From Bradyrhizobium sp. 139 (lineage in GTDB: Bacteria; Pseudomonadota; Alphaproteobacteria; Rhizobiales; Xanthobacteraceae), in the NCBI RefSeq assembly GCF_023074175.1, contig NZ_JADPKS010000084.1:1-64000 (forward strand): DNA of 64,000 nt, written 5' to 3'. How positions within the stretch are numbered: position 1 is the stretch's first letter; each line of letters begins with the position of its first letter. Positions 1 through 8,782 of the stretch are shown piece after piece. The notes under the pieces are model-generated. The model was given only the letters and a program-made list of their open reading frames with translations. It made no database searches and was not told where the DNA came from. Made by a program: the position numbers and the translations under genes.

Positions 1-261
1 GTGTCGCAACGCGCTACGACAAACTTGCCAGAAACTTCTTAGCTGCCGTCCACCTCGCCGCCATCGTCGCCTATTGGATCAATTGAGTCTGAACCCTAGT
101 TCTCAGCTTATCCCGGTGGGGAACGGTCACGGTGACGGTTAGCGGTGATCCTGGGTATGACTACTTTGTGAGACTGGTCGCAAACGAAACGAACCTTCGA
201 AGCAACCAGCGCACCGTCATCAAGACGCCTGAACTCTGCCTGACCTTCGCCGGGGTGTGAT

Positions 262-1443
262 GTGGATGCAAAAGAAAGCCGTGACAGAGTGCGCGCGCGG
301 TTCGAAACCGCGATCACTTCCTCCTATGACACAAATGAGCTGGTAGCCGCCTTCTGCGTCTACAGGGGGCCGCTCGTCAAGCTGGAACGGGACACACATG
401 CCTCCGGCCATCTCGAGTCGGTGGAGACGGCTTGTCAGCTCATCACCCGCGCTCATGTTCGCCCGTTCCTCGAAGGTACCGCCGAGGTCGATCAGGAACG
501 CGACGTCATTTTGAAAGCAGCCGGGCAGCTTCAACAGGCAGGCTTTCGTGACCTGGGAAGCGTTCTTCGATTATTCCTTGCCGTGTTGGCCGATCGCATG
601 GAAGAACCTCCTGAGCCAAGCCACTGCGAATTTGCCGTCAATAATCTGACCTGCAATTCCTGCGGCTATGCTGGCCCGCACAAGTTCTGGCATTTCGTCA
701 ACACCACTCTACGCCCGGAGCTGGAAGAACTCGCCATGAGCGGCGCTCTCTGCGAGGGACCTAGATGCATCATGTGCGACGAGCCATTCGAAGCCAAGCC
801 CTTCTTCTATTGCAATCCGTGGCGTGAAGAATTCATCGCTTATTGGCCGCGCGACGATGATGCGGGCGCAGAGCCGTGGGCTGAAAGGTCGCTTGAATAT
901 ATCGAGGAACTGCCGCCGGCCTTCAAAGGCGGCAAGACGGAGTTCGGCATCGTTCTGGGTATGCCGGTGGCGCTCTATGCTGAGTCCTTCGTCGGCGCCG
1001 TAACCGTCGTCCGCGACAAGGATCAGTTCGTTTCTACCGTTAGCGAGCCAGTGAATTATTTTATTGAGCACTACGATATGGCGGATATGGAAGCCTACTT
1101 CGAAGGAAAGTTCGCGGCCCAGCGGGAAGACTGGAAGGCTGCATCGGCAGGTTTTGCCAACGCGTTCTTGCTGAACCAGGGCGGCGTCAATCGTCTCGAA
1201 ATGCTGGCGGGATGTCTCAAGAATTTGGGCCGACACGATCGGGCGAAGCTCATTGAGGATGAATCCATACGGTTGCGGGATCGGCTGGTGAAGGAACATG
1301 TTATCGTGCGAATTGGGCGTCCAAGCGTCCACTGGTCCGGAGATTTCAACAAGCAGCTAGGGGTTCAGCAGAACGGCCTGCCTTCGGATTGGGGATTTTC
1401 CTCACTTCTCGATCTCGTCCGCGAGATCAGTGAAGGAAACTAG
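262..1443 (+). CDS. CpXC-type zinc-binding protein, hypothetical
   Basis: The 393-residue product has two cysteine pairs typical of a CpXC domain: C131-x2-C134 in a CNSCGYAG motif, then C164, C169-x2-C172 and C184 after a segment with a conserved W and VN. This layout suggests a structural zinc site. The C-terminal third (about residues 275-330) looks helical and TPR-like. The start is GTG; no in-frame ATG lies close downstream. The stop overlaps the stop of the convergent gene by four bases. I cannot assign a function. CpXC proteins are widespread but poorly characterised, so the domain call rests on motif spacing only. Confidence 0.75.
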   Translation: MDAKESRDRVRARFETAITSSYDTNELVAAFCVYRGPLVKLERDTHASGHLESVETACQLITRAHVRPFLEGTAEVDQERDVILKAAGQLQQAGFRDLGSVLRLFLAVLADRMEEPPEPSHCEFAVNNLTCNSCGYAGPHKFWHFVNTTLRPELEELAMSGALCEGPRCIMCDEPFEAKPFFYCNPWREEFIAYWPRDDDAGAEPWAERSLEYIEELPPAFKGGKTEFGIVLGMPVALYAESFVGAVTVVRDKDQFVSTVSEPVNYFIEHYDMADMEAYFEGKFAAQREDWKAASAGFANAFLLNQGGVNRLEMLAGCLKNLGRHDRAKLIEDESIRLRDRLVKEHVIVRIGRPSVHWSGDFNKQLGVQQNGLPSDWGFSSLLDLVREISEGN

Positions 1444-3743
1444 CTGATTTCTTTTGCTTCTTTCGACGTCAGCTTCGGCAGCAAGGGTTTGCGCCTGTTG
1501 ACGACAAGAACGGCTTCGTAGGGAAGGTCCCACCTTTCTGTGCTCCGCCCGAAAAGCACGACAGCCTGGCTTTCACTTGCATCGAGGGCCTGGTTGGCAA
1601 GTTGCTCCAGTGATTTCTTGAGTTCGGGCCGGAGCTGCTCAGGAAACAGGTAAAACCCAACACGCGCTTTGTGCTTTTGTGACGGCTGGATCTGCATCGA
1701 ACTGACATGTTCCGGGTCGCGATAGTTCTTCCGGACCATGGTGCGCAATTTGTCGAGTGATCGCTCTATGCGGCGCTGCTCCGAAGGATTTGCCGCGCCG
1801 AGCAAATGAATGCCAACGGTCGTCCAACCCATCGGCCGCTTCTCATTCAGCCGGTCGATGATCTGCGTGAAGAGAGGGCTCAGGATTGCCTCTGGCTTTG
1901 GCGGGGCAATTCCCGCATTCAAGGCATTGTAGTAGCTGTCGATAGGTCCGGACAGGCCTGCAACGTTAAAAAGCATGTCCTTCTCCGGAAGAGCGAAGTT
2001 GAAGCCGTTATCAAGATAGATGCCGAGATAGTCCAGTTCGTCACCCAGCAGATTGTGGGCCTTCTGGAAGTATGTACGCTCACTCAAGTAATGCAGCAGC
2101 AGAAGCGGCTTATCGAGAATGTCGACGATACAGAGAAGATCGGCGATCAACACCGTCGGTGCGAGCTCGTGATCCTGTGGCACCCAGCCGATCTTCTTGA
2201 ACTCTCCTTCAGCCGAGCTAAGAACCGAAAGATCATCGAGCGTAACCGACAGCCGTATAACCCGGTCGACCGACGCCGGATCAATCCCCAATCCCGCTAC
2301 AACGGCCATTGACGCTTCATCGCCCGCTTGCGCGCTCGCAATGACATTGGCAAGTCGCTCCGACTGTAGCGAAGGATCGAGCACCATCTCCTGGATATGG
2401 CGTTTGACGCGGGCGGGCGCTCCGCGCAGGCCTTCCGGCGTTAACCGGTTCGCCTTCGCCTCCGCGGCAATCACGGTCCGGTCGATAACGATCAGGACGT
2501 CGGTCTCAAAGCCCTGATCGCCGATCTTCCAGGTGGCGCCGGGCGTTATATTTGCGCCCGGGAGTGCAGACCGCAACGTCGCTTCGAGCTTCTGCTGCAG
2601 ATAGGTGGAGCGCGTTCTTTCCACGGCCTCCTTGAGTCCGGCAGCACGTGCGAGCCGCTCCATGATGCGGTGGATATGACTGAATACGGCTACGGGTATC
2701 GGGAGGAAGAAGCGATCTTCGAGATCGATAGCCGGAGACTCCCAGACAGGATTGCCGAGAAACAGATACTCGGTCCTGGCTTCCGAAAGAGAGCCGGGCT
2801 TAAGTGAAATGACACGAAGGATTTTTTCGACCACTTGCGCAGTCCGCCCTGACAATCTGGCGAGGTCGTCCGGTGTGAATGTGCCGAATTCGGCTATCCG
2901 CAGGTCGTAGTGGGACATCACCGCGGCCTTGGCACCGTCCAGGTCAACACCCGGCATGGCGGCAAGCATCTCTTCCGGATCTCCAACCAACCCCGGCACG
3001 TTCTGAAAATAGAGCCGGAAAATCTGCCGGGGGTTTCGTCCACGAAGAACCCGGCGAAACCTTCCCCAATGTTCCGTTTGCCGCCGTTCGTACTCGCGCA
3101 CGGCGCAGTGCATCACTTCAATCAGGTCCGTAAAACTGAATCCGTGATGAGCAACAAGAGGGCCATCGAGCGGTCCATAGAGCTCTTTCGATATCTGGAT
3201 GACGGACAGAAAGTGCGCCCAGTTGCGCACAGCCATCGTGTGAAGACGGATACGTTCCTGCAATTCGAGAACAGCCAGCTCTTGCGGGTCGGATACTTTC
3301 TGGCCCTCAAGCGACCTCTGCAAAAAGAACGTATCTGACAGCTTCGGCACGCTATCGAAGACAGTTTGCATGATCTGTGGCAGCACGGGAGCCGGTCCCC
3401 ACTGGTCCTGCGGAATTGACAGGACAATCGCCTGAAGAAGCTCGGCATGGTGTTGCAGGACGTCCGCGACCGGCTTGCCGCTGGAGCCATCCTCAGATCC
3501 GAACGACAGAAGCCCGTATCCCGCGTAGCAGGCCAGGATTCCGATCGGATCATGGTGGCGAAGCTGGTCTTTGACGAGTTCGAGTGTCTTGGGAAAGTCG
3601 GCGACCGCGGCCAAAGCCGCTTCCGTCATGGCGGCCTTGAATTTCGGATGATCTTCCTCGCTGACGGAGAATGTGTCGAACCTGATTTTGGATCGCTGAT
3701 CCTTATGTTTGCCTGCCTTGTGTCGCGGATTTCGTTTGCTCAT
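1440..3743 (-). CDS. Large protein with PD-(D/E)XK-like nuclease motif
   Basis: A 767-residue protein with a strongly basic N-terminus (K/R-rich first 20 residues) and an otherwise soluble, helical body. Around residues 412-432 there is a segment FETDVLIVID followed by a beta strand and AEAKA, the D-(x)n-E-x-K arrangement of PD-(D/E)XK nucleases. The sequence before it (glycine-rich, then GDQGFETD) fits the core alpha-beta fold. No helicase, ATPase or other domain is evident. It is convergent with the CpXC gene and lies just beyond the relaxase gene. The nuclease assignment is motif-level inference; the family is not one I recognise. Role in defence or DNA processing is possible but unproven. 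Confidence 0.7.
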   Translation of the reverse strand: MSKRNPRHKAGKHKDQRSKIRFDTFSVSEEDHPKFKAAMTEAALAAVADFPKTLELVKDQLRHHDPIGILACYAGYGLLSFGSEDGSSGKPVADVLQHHAELLQAIVLSIPQDQWGPAPVLPQIMQTVFDSVPKLSDTFFLQRSLEGQKVSDPQELAVLELQERIRLHTMAVRNWAHFLSVIQISKELYGPLDGPLVAHHGFSFTDLIEVMHCAVREYERRQTEHWGRFRRVLRGRNPRQIFRLYFQNVPGLVGDPEEMLAAMPGVDLDGAKAAVMSHYDLRIAEFGTFTPDDLARLSGRTAQVVEKILRVISLKPGSLSEARTEYLFLGNPVWESPAIDLEDRFFLPIPVAVFSHIHRIMERLARAAGLKEAVERTRSTYLQQKLEATLRSALPGANITPGATWKIGDQGFETDVLIVIDRTVIAAEAKANRLTPEGLRGAPARVKRHIQEMVLDPSLQSERLANVIASAQAGDEASMAVVAGLGIDPASVDRVIRLSVTLDDLSVLSSAEGEFKKIGWVPQDHELAPTVLIADLLCIVDILDKPLLLLHYLSERTYFQKAHNLLGDELDYLGIYLDNGFNFALPEKDMLFNVAGLSGPIDSYYNALNAGIAPPKPEAILSPLFTQIIDRLNEKRPMGWTTVGIHLLGAANPSEQRRIERSLDKLRTMVRKNYRDPEHVSSMQIQPSQKHKARVGFYLFPEQLRPELKKSLEQLANQALDASESQAVVLFGRSTERWDLPYEAVLVVNRRKPLLPKLTSKEAKEIS

Positions 3744-3993
3744 GCGCTACCTTAGCAACAGGCGATCTCACGGAATATCGCCGCTCTTGCGATTTCCGCC
3801 TATCGATTGAGGTCTATTCCAAAAGAATTCACGATTGCCGGTGGCAGGCGTATTGATCAATGGCGACGACAATCGCCTGGACGTGATGGTAGGTAGCCCT
3901 GAGCGAGGCGACGTCGGTGCTGGGGACGCCCACCTAACTTTTGCCCGCCAGGAGCTCGTATCTACTTCGAAGGATATCCAATCCTGCGGCGTC

Positions 3994-5070
3994 TTATCTG
4001 TCCCGCTCATCGCCTGGTATTCCATCACGCCGGTCGGCATCGGTTCTCTGCTCCGTGCCGCGGCGCCGGGTACTGGCAAGGTCCGAAAGCTCCTTCTTCA
4101 GTATATCACGACGGGTCTCGACAGTAGGCATGTCGTCCAGGAATTGCCGAATCTGGCGCGCTAACTCGTGATCTGCTGCCACTCCAGAGCGCTGTAGCTC
4201 CGCGGCATAGTCGAGATAACGCCGCCGGATTGCGTCCTGACGTGACTTAATCTGTTCGTCCCAAGGATGTTTGGCGGTCCTGACGCCCCTCACTTCCGAA
4301 AGCACCTCATTTCGGGCAAGCCGATCGACATCGGGCGTGATCTTTCGCTTGCGCATAGCGAGGACCGCCCCGCGATCGGCCTTTCGAACCCGCCCGCGCG
4401 TTCGTCGCGGCGTTGCCTCTGCCGCGATCCCGCGAAGCCGGAGTTCGCCAGCAAACCGCTCCCGCCATGCCTGCAGATCCGCTTTCCGAGGGTTGAGGCG
4501 CTTGCCGTCGTGGCCCAGGGACCGAACGGTCAAGTGCACGTGGGGGTGCTTGTCATCGAGGTGCTGGACGAAGACGTAATCGTGATTATAGCCGAACGTC
4601 TCGATGGCAAATGCCCGGGAAGAATCCTTGACGGTGACTGCATCGGTGCCAGCCGGCATCGACAGAATGATGTTGACCGAGAGCGACCCATCGCGGCGGC
4701 GCGTGTTGTCGAGACCGGCATCATCCTCCCAGCGTTGCTGCAGATCTTTCAATCCGGAACGACCCGCCAGCGTCGCCCCCTGCTCTGTTTCCACATCGAG
4801 CTCGCCGTTTCGCGTGATGTAAGCCAGGTGCGACTTGAGGTGAGCCACGCTCTTGGTGCGACCGGTGATCTTGACCATCACCTCGGGTGCTCGGCGCACG
4901 ATGCGCTCGAGCTTTGCACGCATCGCCGGCGTAAGGCGGCCGGGAGCGGCCGGATCGGGGATATCCCACTCGGCGCGCCGCGGGCGCCGATTGGGCGTTT
5001 CCCAGACATAGGAGATCGGCGGAAGCTCGGAGGCCAAGTCGGTCGGCCGAGGCGAGCGGCGCCGACTCAT
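3994..5070 (-). CDS. MOBP/VirD2-like relaxase
   Basis: This 358-residue protein is a conjugative relaxase: it nicks oriT and pilots the transferred strand. It carries the three-histidine metal motif in a VFVQHLDDKHPHVHLTV segment (H170, H177, H179) and an upstream HLAYITRNG motif whose Y84 is the probable nucleophile. The C-terminal half is basic and probably makes DNA contacts. The ATG at 5070 is preferred to an upstream TTG because it overlaps the mobC stop codon as ATGA, implying translational coupling. It lacks a helicase domain, so it is a short VirD2/MobP-style enzyme. It presumably acts with MobC at the nick site upstream of mobC and delivers DNA to the VirD4 coupling protein encoded at 50 kb. 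Confidence 0.9.
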   Translation of the reverse strand: MSRRRSPRPTDLASELPPISYVWETPNRRPRRAEWDIPDPAAPGRLTPAMRAKLERIVRRAPEVMVKITGRTKSVAHLKSHLAYITRNGELDVETEQGATLAGRSGLKDLQQRWEDDAGLDNTRRRDGSLSVNIILSMPAGTDAVTVKDSSRAFAIETFGYNHDYVFVQHLDDKHPHVHLTVRSLGHDGKRLNPRKADLQAWRERFAGELRLRGIAAEATPRRTRGRVRKADRGAVLAMRKRKITPDVDRLARNEVLSEVRGVRTAKHPWDEQIKSRQDAIRRRYLDYAAELQRSGVAADHELARQIRQFLDDMPTVETRRDILKKELSDLASTRRRGTEQRTDADRRDGIPGDERDR

Positions 5071-5585
5071 CGCCGCCCATCCCAATAATCCGCGTTGCCG
5101 TGCAGCGCATTACGTAATTGCGCGAGCTCTCTTTCGATGACCAGCCTGGCCTCTTCAATTGCTGTCAGATCGGGCTCAACCGCCCTACCCTGCAGCACAC
5201 TGGTGTTTGCGGCACGCGCGATCTGGTTGATGTTGCCGCCGATCCGGTTGAGCTCGCGAACGATCGCGCGGAGCGCGTCATGCTCGTTCGGGGAATGCTG
5301 CACGGGCGACGCCAATCGCGAGCGCACCAGCGCGACAATCCAGCCGGTGCGGGTCATGCCGCGCTGATGTGAAACTTCCACGAGCTGCCGCATCTCGCTC
5401 TCGCGAAATCGCACCGTCACCTTCTCCGGTCGTCCGACCGGCAACGCCAAGATGCGCGGCGCTGGTGCAGCTAGTGCGTCAGCAATGAGACGCCGCAGCA
5501 GCGCGGATTTGCCGCCCTGGGTAGCTGCAAGAATTGAGAACTCCGCCGCGACTTGGTCGGAGACGCGAAGCGAGATCAGAGCCAT
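5067..5585 (-). CDS. mobC: MobC-like relaxosome accessory protein
   Basis: A 172-residue protein. The N-terminal part (MALISLRVSDQ) resembles ribbon-helix-helix DNA-binding proteins, and there is a second such segment near residues 55-75. The C-terminal half contains the MobC signature LNRIGGNINQIARAAN, which in MobC families helps open oriT for the relaxase. The ATG at 5585 is better than the upstream TTG at 5600 because the RHH strand starts immediately. The gene overlaps the relaxase gene by four bases, and the probable nick site lies about 50 bp upstream, so the protein probably also autoregulates the pair. Confidence 0.88.
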   Translation of the reverse strand: MALISLRVSDQVAAEFSILAATQGGKSALLRRLIADALAAPAPRILALPVGRPEKVTVRFRESEMRQLVEVSHQRGMTRTGWIVALVRSRLASPVQHSPNEHDALRAIVRELNRIGGNINQIARAANTSVLQGRAVEPDLTAIEEARLVIERELAQLRNALHGNADYWDGRR

Positions 5586-5631
5586 GTGCTCCAATCCCAA
5601 TCGTAACGTAATACATCGCTGGCGCGAAGCC

Positions 5632-5639
5632 TATCCTGC
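5632..5639 (+). other. oriT: Probable oriT nick region (TATCCTG|C)
   Basis: The + strand reads CCTATCCTGCACTAGG here, matching the TATCCTG|C nick consensus shared by IncP oriT and T-DNA borders. It sits in non-coding DNA 47 bp upstream of mobC and beside a parS-like palindrome. A short inverted repeat (CCTA...TAGG) surrounds it. If functional, the relaxase would attach to the 5' end at base 5639 and the + strand would be transferred toward higher coordinates. The nick position is inferred from the consensus only. Confidence 0.6.
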
Positions 5640-5672
5640 ACTAGGAAACGCGAATCCTTCCACTCCCTCCAC

Positions 5673-5688
5673 GTTGGTTCAAACCAAC
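5673..5688. promoter_or_regulatory. parS-like palindrome, copy 1 (downstream of parB)
   Basis: The 16-mer GTTGGTTCAAACCAAC is a near-perfect palindrome. Its exact reverse complement occurs at 7807-7822, so the parAB operon is bracketed by the pair. It lies in the non-coding gap between the oriT-like site and the end of parB. Centromere sites for ParB proteins are typically 16-bp palindromes close to parAB, so a parS role is the simplest reading. Confidence 0.65.
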
Positions 5689-6009
5689 AGGCTCGGCAGT
5701 GAAAGCTTGGGAGTTGCAGCAGGTGGGATCCAATCCAACCGACGATTGATGCGGAGAATTGCTCCGGGAATGACGCAGCCGTCGCCCCTATTCCTTGTTC
5801 GCCACGAACCCCGCGCGTGCCGATCGGCAATACTGGCACCGAATATGTGGGCCGCGGCTTTCCAGCAGCCTCCGGCCTCTCTACAGCGCTGTGGGGGGCG
5901 CGTTCGGCCTCCGGCTGCTGCGCTAACGCGCCATCCTTCGGATGGGAAATCCGCTGCGCCGGTGCACCAAATGAAGCAGCATTTCTGAGTAGGTTGTCTA
6001 AGACCAGCT

Positions 6010-6990
6010 TCATGCGAACAGGATCTCTTCAATTGTGACCGTCGATGCTGGAACCTCTTCCGCTTCTTCTGCGCCATCGATCAGCAGCACGGCATGGCGT
6101 GAACCTTGAGACGCGAGTCGATCGACCAGAAGACAGCCAGTGCGATCTTGGTGACGGACTCTGATCGTCAGTGATGTGCTCCTTCGCTCGTTCCGATCGA
6201 CCGAAGAGGTGGCGGGCTTTTCTGCGATCGCCGTCACGCGGTCGCTCTCCCTGGATCGCAATTCCACTTGCGGTGCGATCGGGCTTCGTGCGGGTTGAGC
6301 TCCAGGCAGACCCTCGCCATCAGCAGCGGAACCACGAACTTCCGCACGAACTTTGCGAGCCAGTTGACGGGCGTGGGCGTCGGTAAAGCTCTCCTGTGCT
6401 GCGCACAAAGTCTCGATGGCGTTGGGCTGCTCGCGCCAAGCCTGGTAGAGTTCATACACAGCACGGATTGATGAGCCGGCAAGCTTCGATCGGAGGAACT
6501 CCGGCATGCTCTGTACCGACGCGTAGCGAGACACCCAGTCCCTCGGCTTGCCGAGCTTCCGCGAGATGTCCGCTTGGTTGTCACCCTGCTCCAAACGGTC
6601 CGCGATGAACGCCGCAATTTCGGGGGCATTGAGGTCATCACGCTGGATATTCTCGATCATCTGAACATAACGATCCGCAGAACCAACGGCATGGATGAAT
6701 GCCGGGATGTCACGGAGCCCGGCGCGCTTAGCAGCACGATACCGCCTCGCACCCATGATAATCACGTACCGGCCTTCCTCGGTCGCTTGCCGCAGCACGA
6801 TCGGTTGCAACACGCCATGCTGACGGATTGATTCCGCAAGCTCCTCGAGCTTCTGTTCGTCGAAACTGCGACGTGGCTGGTCCGGATCTTCGCCAATACG
6901 GTCGATGGCGATGCAAGTCGGTTGTCCGATTGTGGCGACACCATCTTCCACGACGTCGATGAGCTGCTTAAAGCTGAGATCAAGCGCCAT
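6010..6990 (-). CDS. parB: ParB-family partition protein
   Basis: A 326-residue ParB/Spo0J-type protein. Residues about 30-120 form the ParB N-terminal domain with GEDPDQPRRSF, the box MGARRYRAAKRAGL and the following MIENIQRDDLNAPE motif; a helix-turn-helix follows (QADISRKLGKPRDWVSRYASV). This lets it bind a parS palindrome and load as a CTP-gated clamp in known relatives. The ATG at 6990 overlaps the end of parA by 11 bp, indicating a coupled parA-parB operon. The longer frame starting at 7257 lies inside parA and is rejected. Likely sites are the 16-bp palindromes at 5673 and 7807. This system is distinct from the repAB partition genes at 15-17 kb. Confidence 0.92.
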   Translation of the reverse strand: MALDLSFKQLIDVVEDGVATIGQPTCIAIDRIGEDPDQPRRSFDEQKLEELAESIRQHGVLQPIVLRQATEEGRYVIIMGARRYRAAKRAGLRDIPAFIHAVGSADRYVQMIENIQRDDLNAPEIAAFIADRLEQGDNQADISRKLGKPRDWVSRYASVQSMPEFLRSKLAGSSIRAVYELYQAWREQPNAIETLCAAQESFTDAHARQLARKVRAEVRGSAADGEGLPGAQPARSPIAPQVELRSRESDRVTAIAEKPATSSVDRNERRSTSLTIRVRHQDRTGCLLVDRLASQGSRHAVLLIDGAEEAEEVPASTVTIEEILFA

Positions 6991-7741
6991 GTGACGGTTC
7001 GTCCATCTGCGCGACGATCTTGGCAAGAACATCGCGGATTTCCCGACCAGCCTCCTGGGCAGAGCGCCGCTTGAGCTTCCAGACCGGCAGGCGTTCCGCA
7101 ACGGCCTCAGCGTAGCCGTCCCTTGCAACGATCTGGCCCGGAAACACATATTTGCCCGCCTCGCGCAAGAGTTGCTCAAGATGGGTCCTTTGACGGGGCG
7201 ATTTCGTATTGAAGTTCGAAGGCAGCAACCCGAGGAACTTCGTATCCTGGCGGCCATAGCGCCTCTGCACGCCGATCACGGTCTGCATCAGACCTTTGAC
7301 GCCCTTGATCGAATAGTCCTCCAGATAGATGGGGGCGAGCACGTGCGACGCCGCCACCAAGCACCCGACACTGCGCAGTCCAAGGGATGGCGGCGTATCG
7401 ATGACGCAGGCATCGAACTGATCCGACGCGATGGCGAGGTTCTCTTGCAGAGTCGTTATGGCTGCCGCACTGCTGCGATCAAGATCAGTCAGCGAGCTAT
7501 CGGCCGGCGCGAGCGTTAGGCCTTCGTCTTCCCGAGGTACGACCCGCATCCCCGGCTTAAACAGATCCGCAGCTAACGTTGAACCGGCGTAGTGCCTCAA
7601 TGTATCCGATGCATTGCTCTGCGCATCAACGTCGATCACGAGAACGCGGAGATCCGCTTCCGCCATGAACCAGGCCAAATGCACAGCAAGCGTCGTCTTG
7701 CCAACCCCGCCCTTTTGATTGTTGATGACAATGGTCTTCAT
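6980..7741 (-). CDS. parA: ParA-family partition ATPase
   Basis: A 253-residue deviant-Walker ATPase. The P-loop KGGVGKTT is at residues 10-17 with the signature lysine, followed by the switch motif VIDVDAQSNAS and the IDTPPSLG motif near residues 113-121. It lacks the N-terminal DNA-binding extension of RepA, so it is a short Soj-like ParA that would pattern the nucleoid and move ParB-parS complexes. Its ATG is at 7741, and a parS-like palindrome lies about 65 bp upstream. Cotranscribed with parB. Confidence 0.94.
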   Translation of the reverse strand: MKTIVINNQKGGVGKTTLAVHLAWFMAEADLRVLVIDVDAQSNASDTLRHYAGSTLAADLFKPGMRVVPREDEGLTLAPADSSLTDLDRSSAAAITTLQENLAIASDQFDACVIDTPPSLGLRSVGCLVAASHVLAPIYLEDYSIKGVKGLMQTVIGVQRRYGRQDTKFLGLLPSNFNTKSPRQRTHLEQLLREAGKYVFPGQIVARDGYAEAVAERLPVWKLKRRSAQEAGREIRDVLAKIVAQMDEPSHGA

Positions 7742-7806
7742 CTTAAGGTCCGAAATGGATCTAACAGCGCGGGAGTCATGTTCTTGTCCATCATGTGGTG
7801 GGGGAT

Positions 7807-7822
7807 GTTGGTTTGAACCAAC
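7807..7822. promoter_or_regulatory. parS-like palindrome, copy 2 (upstream of parA)
   Basis: The sequence GTTGGTTTGAACCAAC is the exact reverse complement of the 5673-5688 site. It is 66 bp upstream of the parA start, within the likely promoter region, so ParB binding here could both seed partition and repress parAB. Confidence 0.65.
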
Positions 7823-8339
7823 AGACGGTTGCGAATCCGGTCACCGGAACGATCCCGGAATTCGTCCGGCGAATCCCCTGCCACAAGAGTCAGGTCAGCC
7901 CATAGCCATCGAGGGAAATTCTGGGACGCGAGACTGGGATTGTGCTCGTTGCTGGGCGCTCCGCTACAGGTCGCGAGCGGATCGTCACGCGAAGGCGCGG
8001 AGACCGCTTGTGGGCTCCGGGAGCGTCGCCGCGGCGCGAGTAGAGCCGTCCCCGAAGGGGCTCGCCCAAGCAGGCTGGGCTGGAAGTGCCGCAGGAAGCA
8101 TTGAACTAGGAACCGATCTCTTGCGGGCTCCTGTTCTGATCAGGACTAGCGCAATTGGAAGCCAAGTATTGCACGCGCGCCCCGATGGCGAAGTCTCGAT
8201 CGAGGAGAGATTCAATCCGGCAAGAGGACGGTCCGCGGTATTTCCGGCGCAACGGACCTATTGATAAAACGAATCGATCTGCCCGGTCGATTCATAAAAC
8301 TCATTGGACGCCGCTTCCCTCGGAAGCGAGAATCTGTCC
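7823..8339. other. Non-coding interval between parA and the WGR gene
   Basis: About 0.5 kb without a convincing gene. Open frames here have no recognisable domain and conflict with one another. Apart from the palindrome just before it, I see no strong repeat or terminator. Confidence 0.5.
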
Positions 8340-8600
8340 GTGCCGAAACCCGAACCAGAACCGCTTCATCTGCGCCGCATCGATGCCGCGCGCAATATGC
8401 GTCGGTTTTATGCGCTGTCCACGCAGCCCACCTTGTTCGGAGAAATGTCGCTGATCCGCAATTGGGGCCGGATCTGCACAAGTGGCAAGACCATGGTGCA
8501 GACCTTCGATGGTAGTGCGGAGGCGATCGAAGCATTCGTACGCCTGGAGCGTGCCAAGCGGAGGCGCGGTTACGCTGTCGCGGACAAAAGACCGTCTTAG
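8340..8600 (+). CDS. WGR domain protein
   Basis: The 86-residue product is essentially one WGR domain: ARNMRRFYALSTQPTLFGEMSLIRNWGRICTSGK, with the W-G-R triplet and a downstream FDGSAEAIEAFVRLERAKRRRGY helix. WGR domains are found in PARPs and bacterial proteins and are thought to bind nucleic acid. A GTG at 8340 is chosen because homologous sequence begins directly after it; an upstream TTG at 8304 is possible. Stand-alone WGR genes of this size are common on rhizobial accessory DNA, and the partner is unknown. Confidence 0.8.
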   Translation: MPKPEPEPLHLRRIDAARNMRRFYALSTQPTLFGEMSLIRNWGRICTSGKTMVQTFDGSAEAIEAFVRLERAKRRRGYAVADKRPS

Positions 8601-8782
8601 TCTGACATTCTTTCGAGGATTACGGCTCTGCCTGTGATGGCGGCTCTATCTGTCGCGGCCTTGATGCCAGACCAGCAAAATCGAAACAAGACGGAGCTCA
8701 CACCCCACTAAGGGACGTTATCCTTGACGATGAGTAGGAGGTCCTATGGTTCTGCGAACGACGGAAGCCAAATTGCTTTGAG

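Noticed and set aside
6991..7257. N-terminal extension of parB
   Set aside because: It overlaps the parA coding sequence and carries no ParB features; ATG 6990 is the sensible start.
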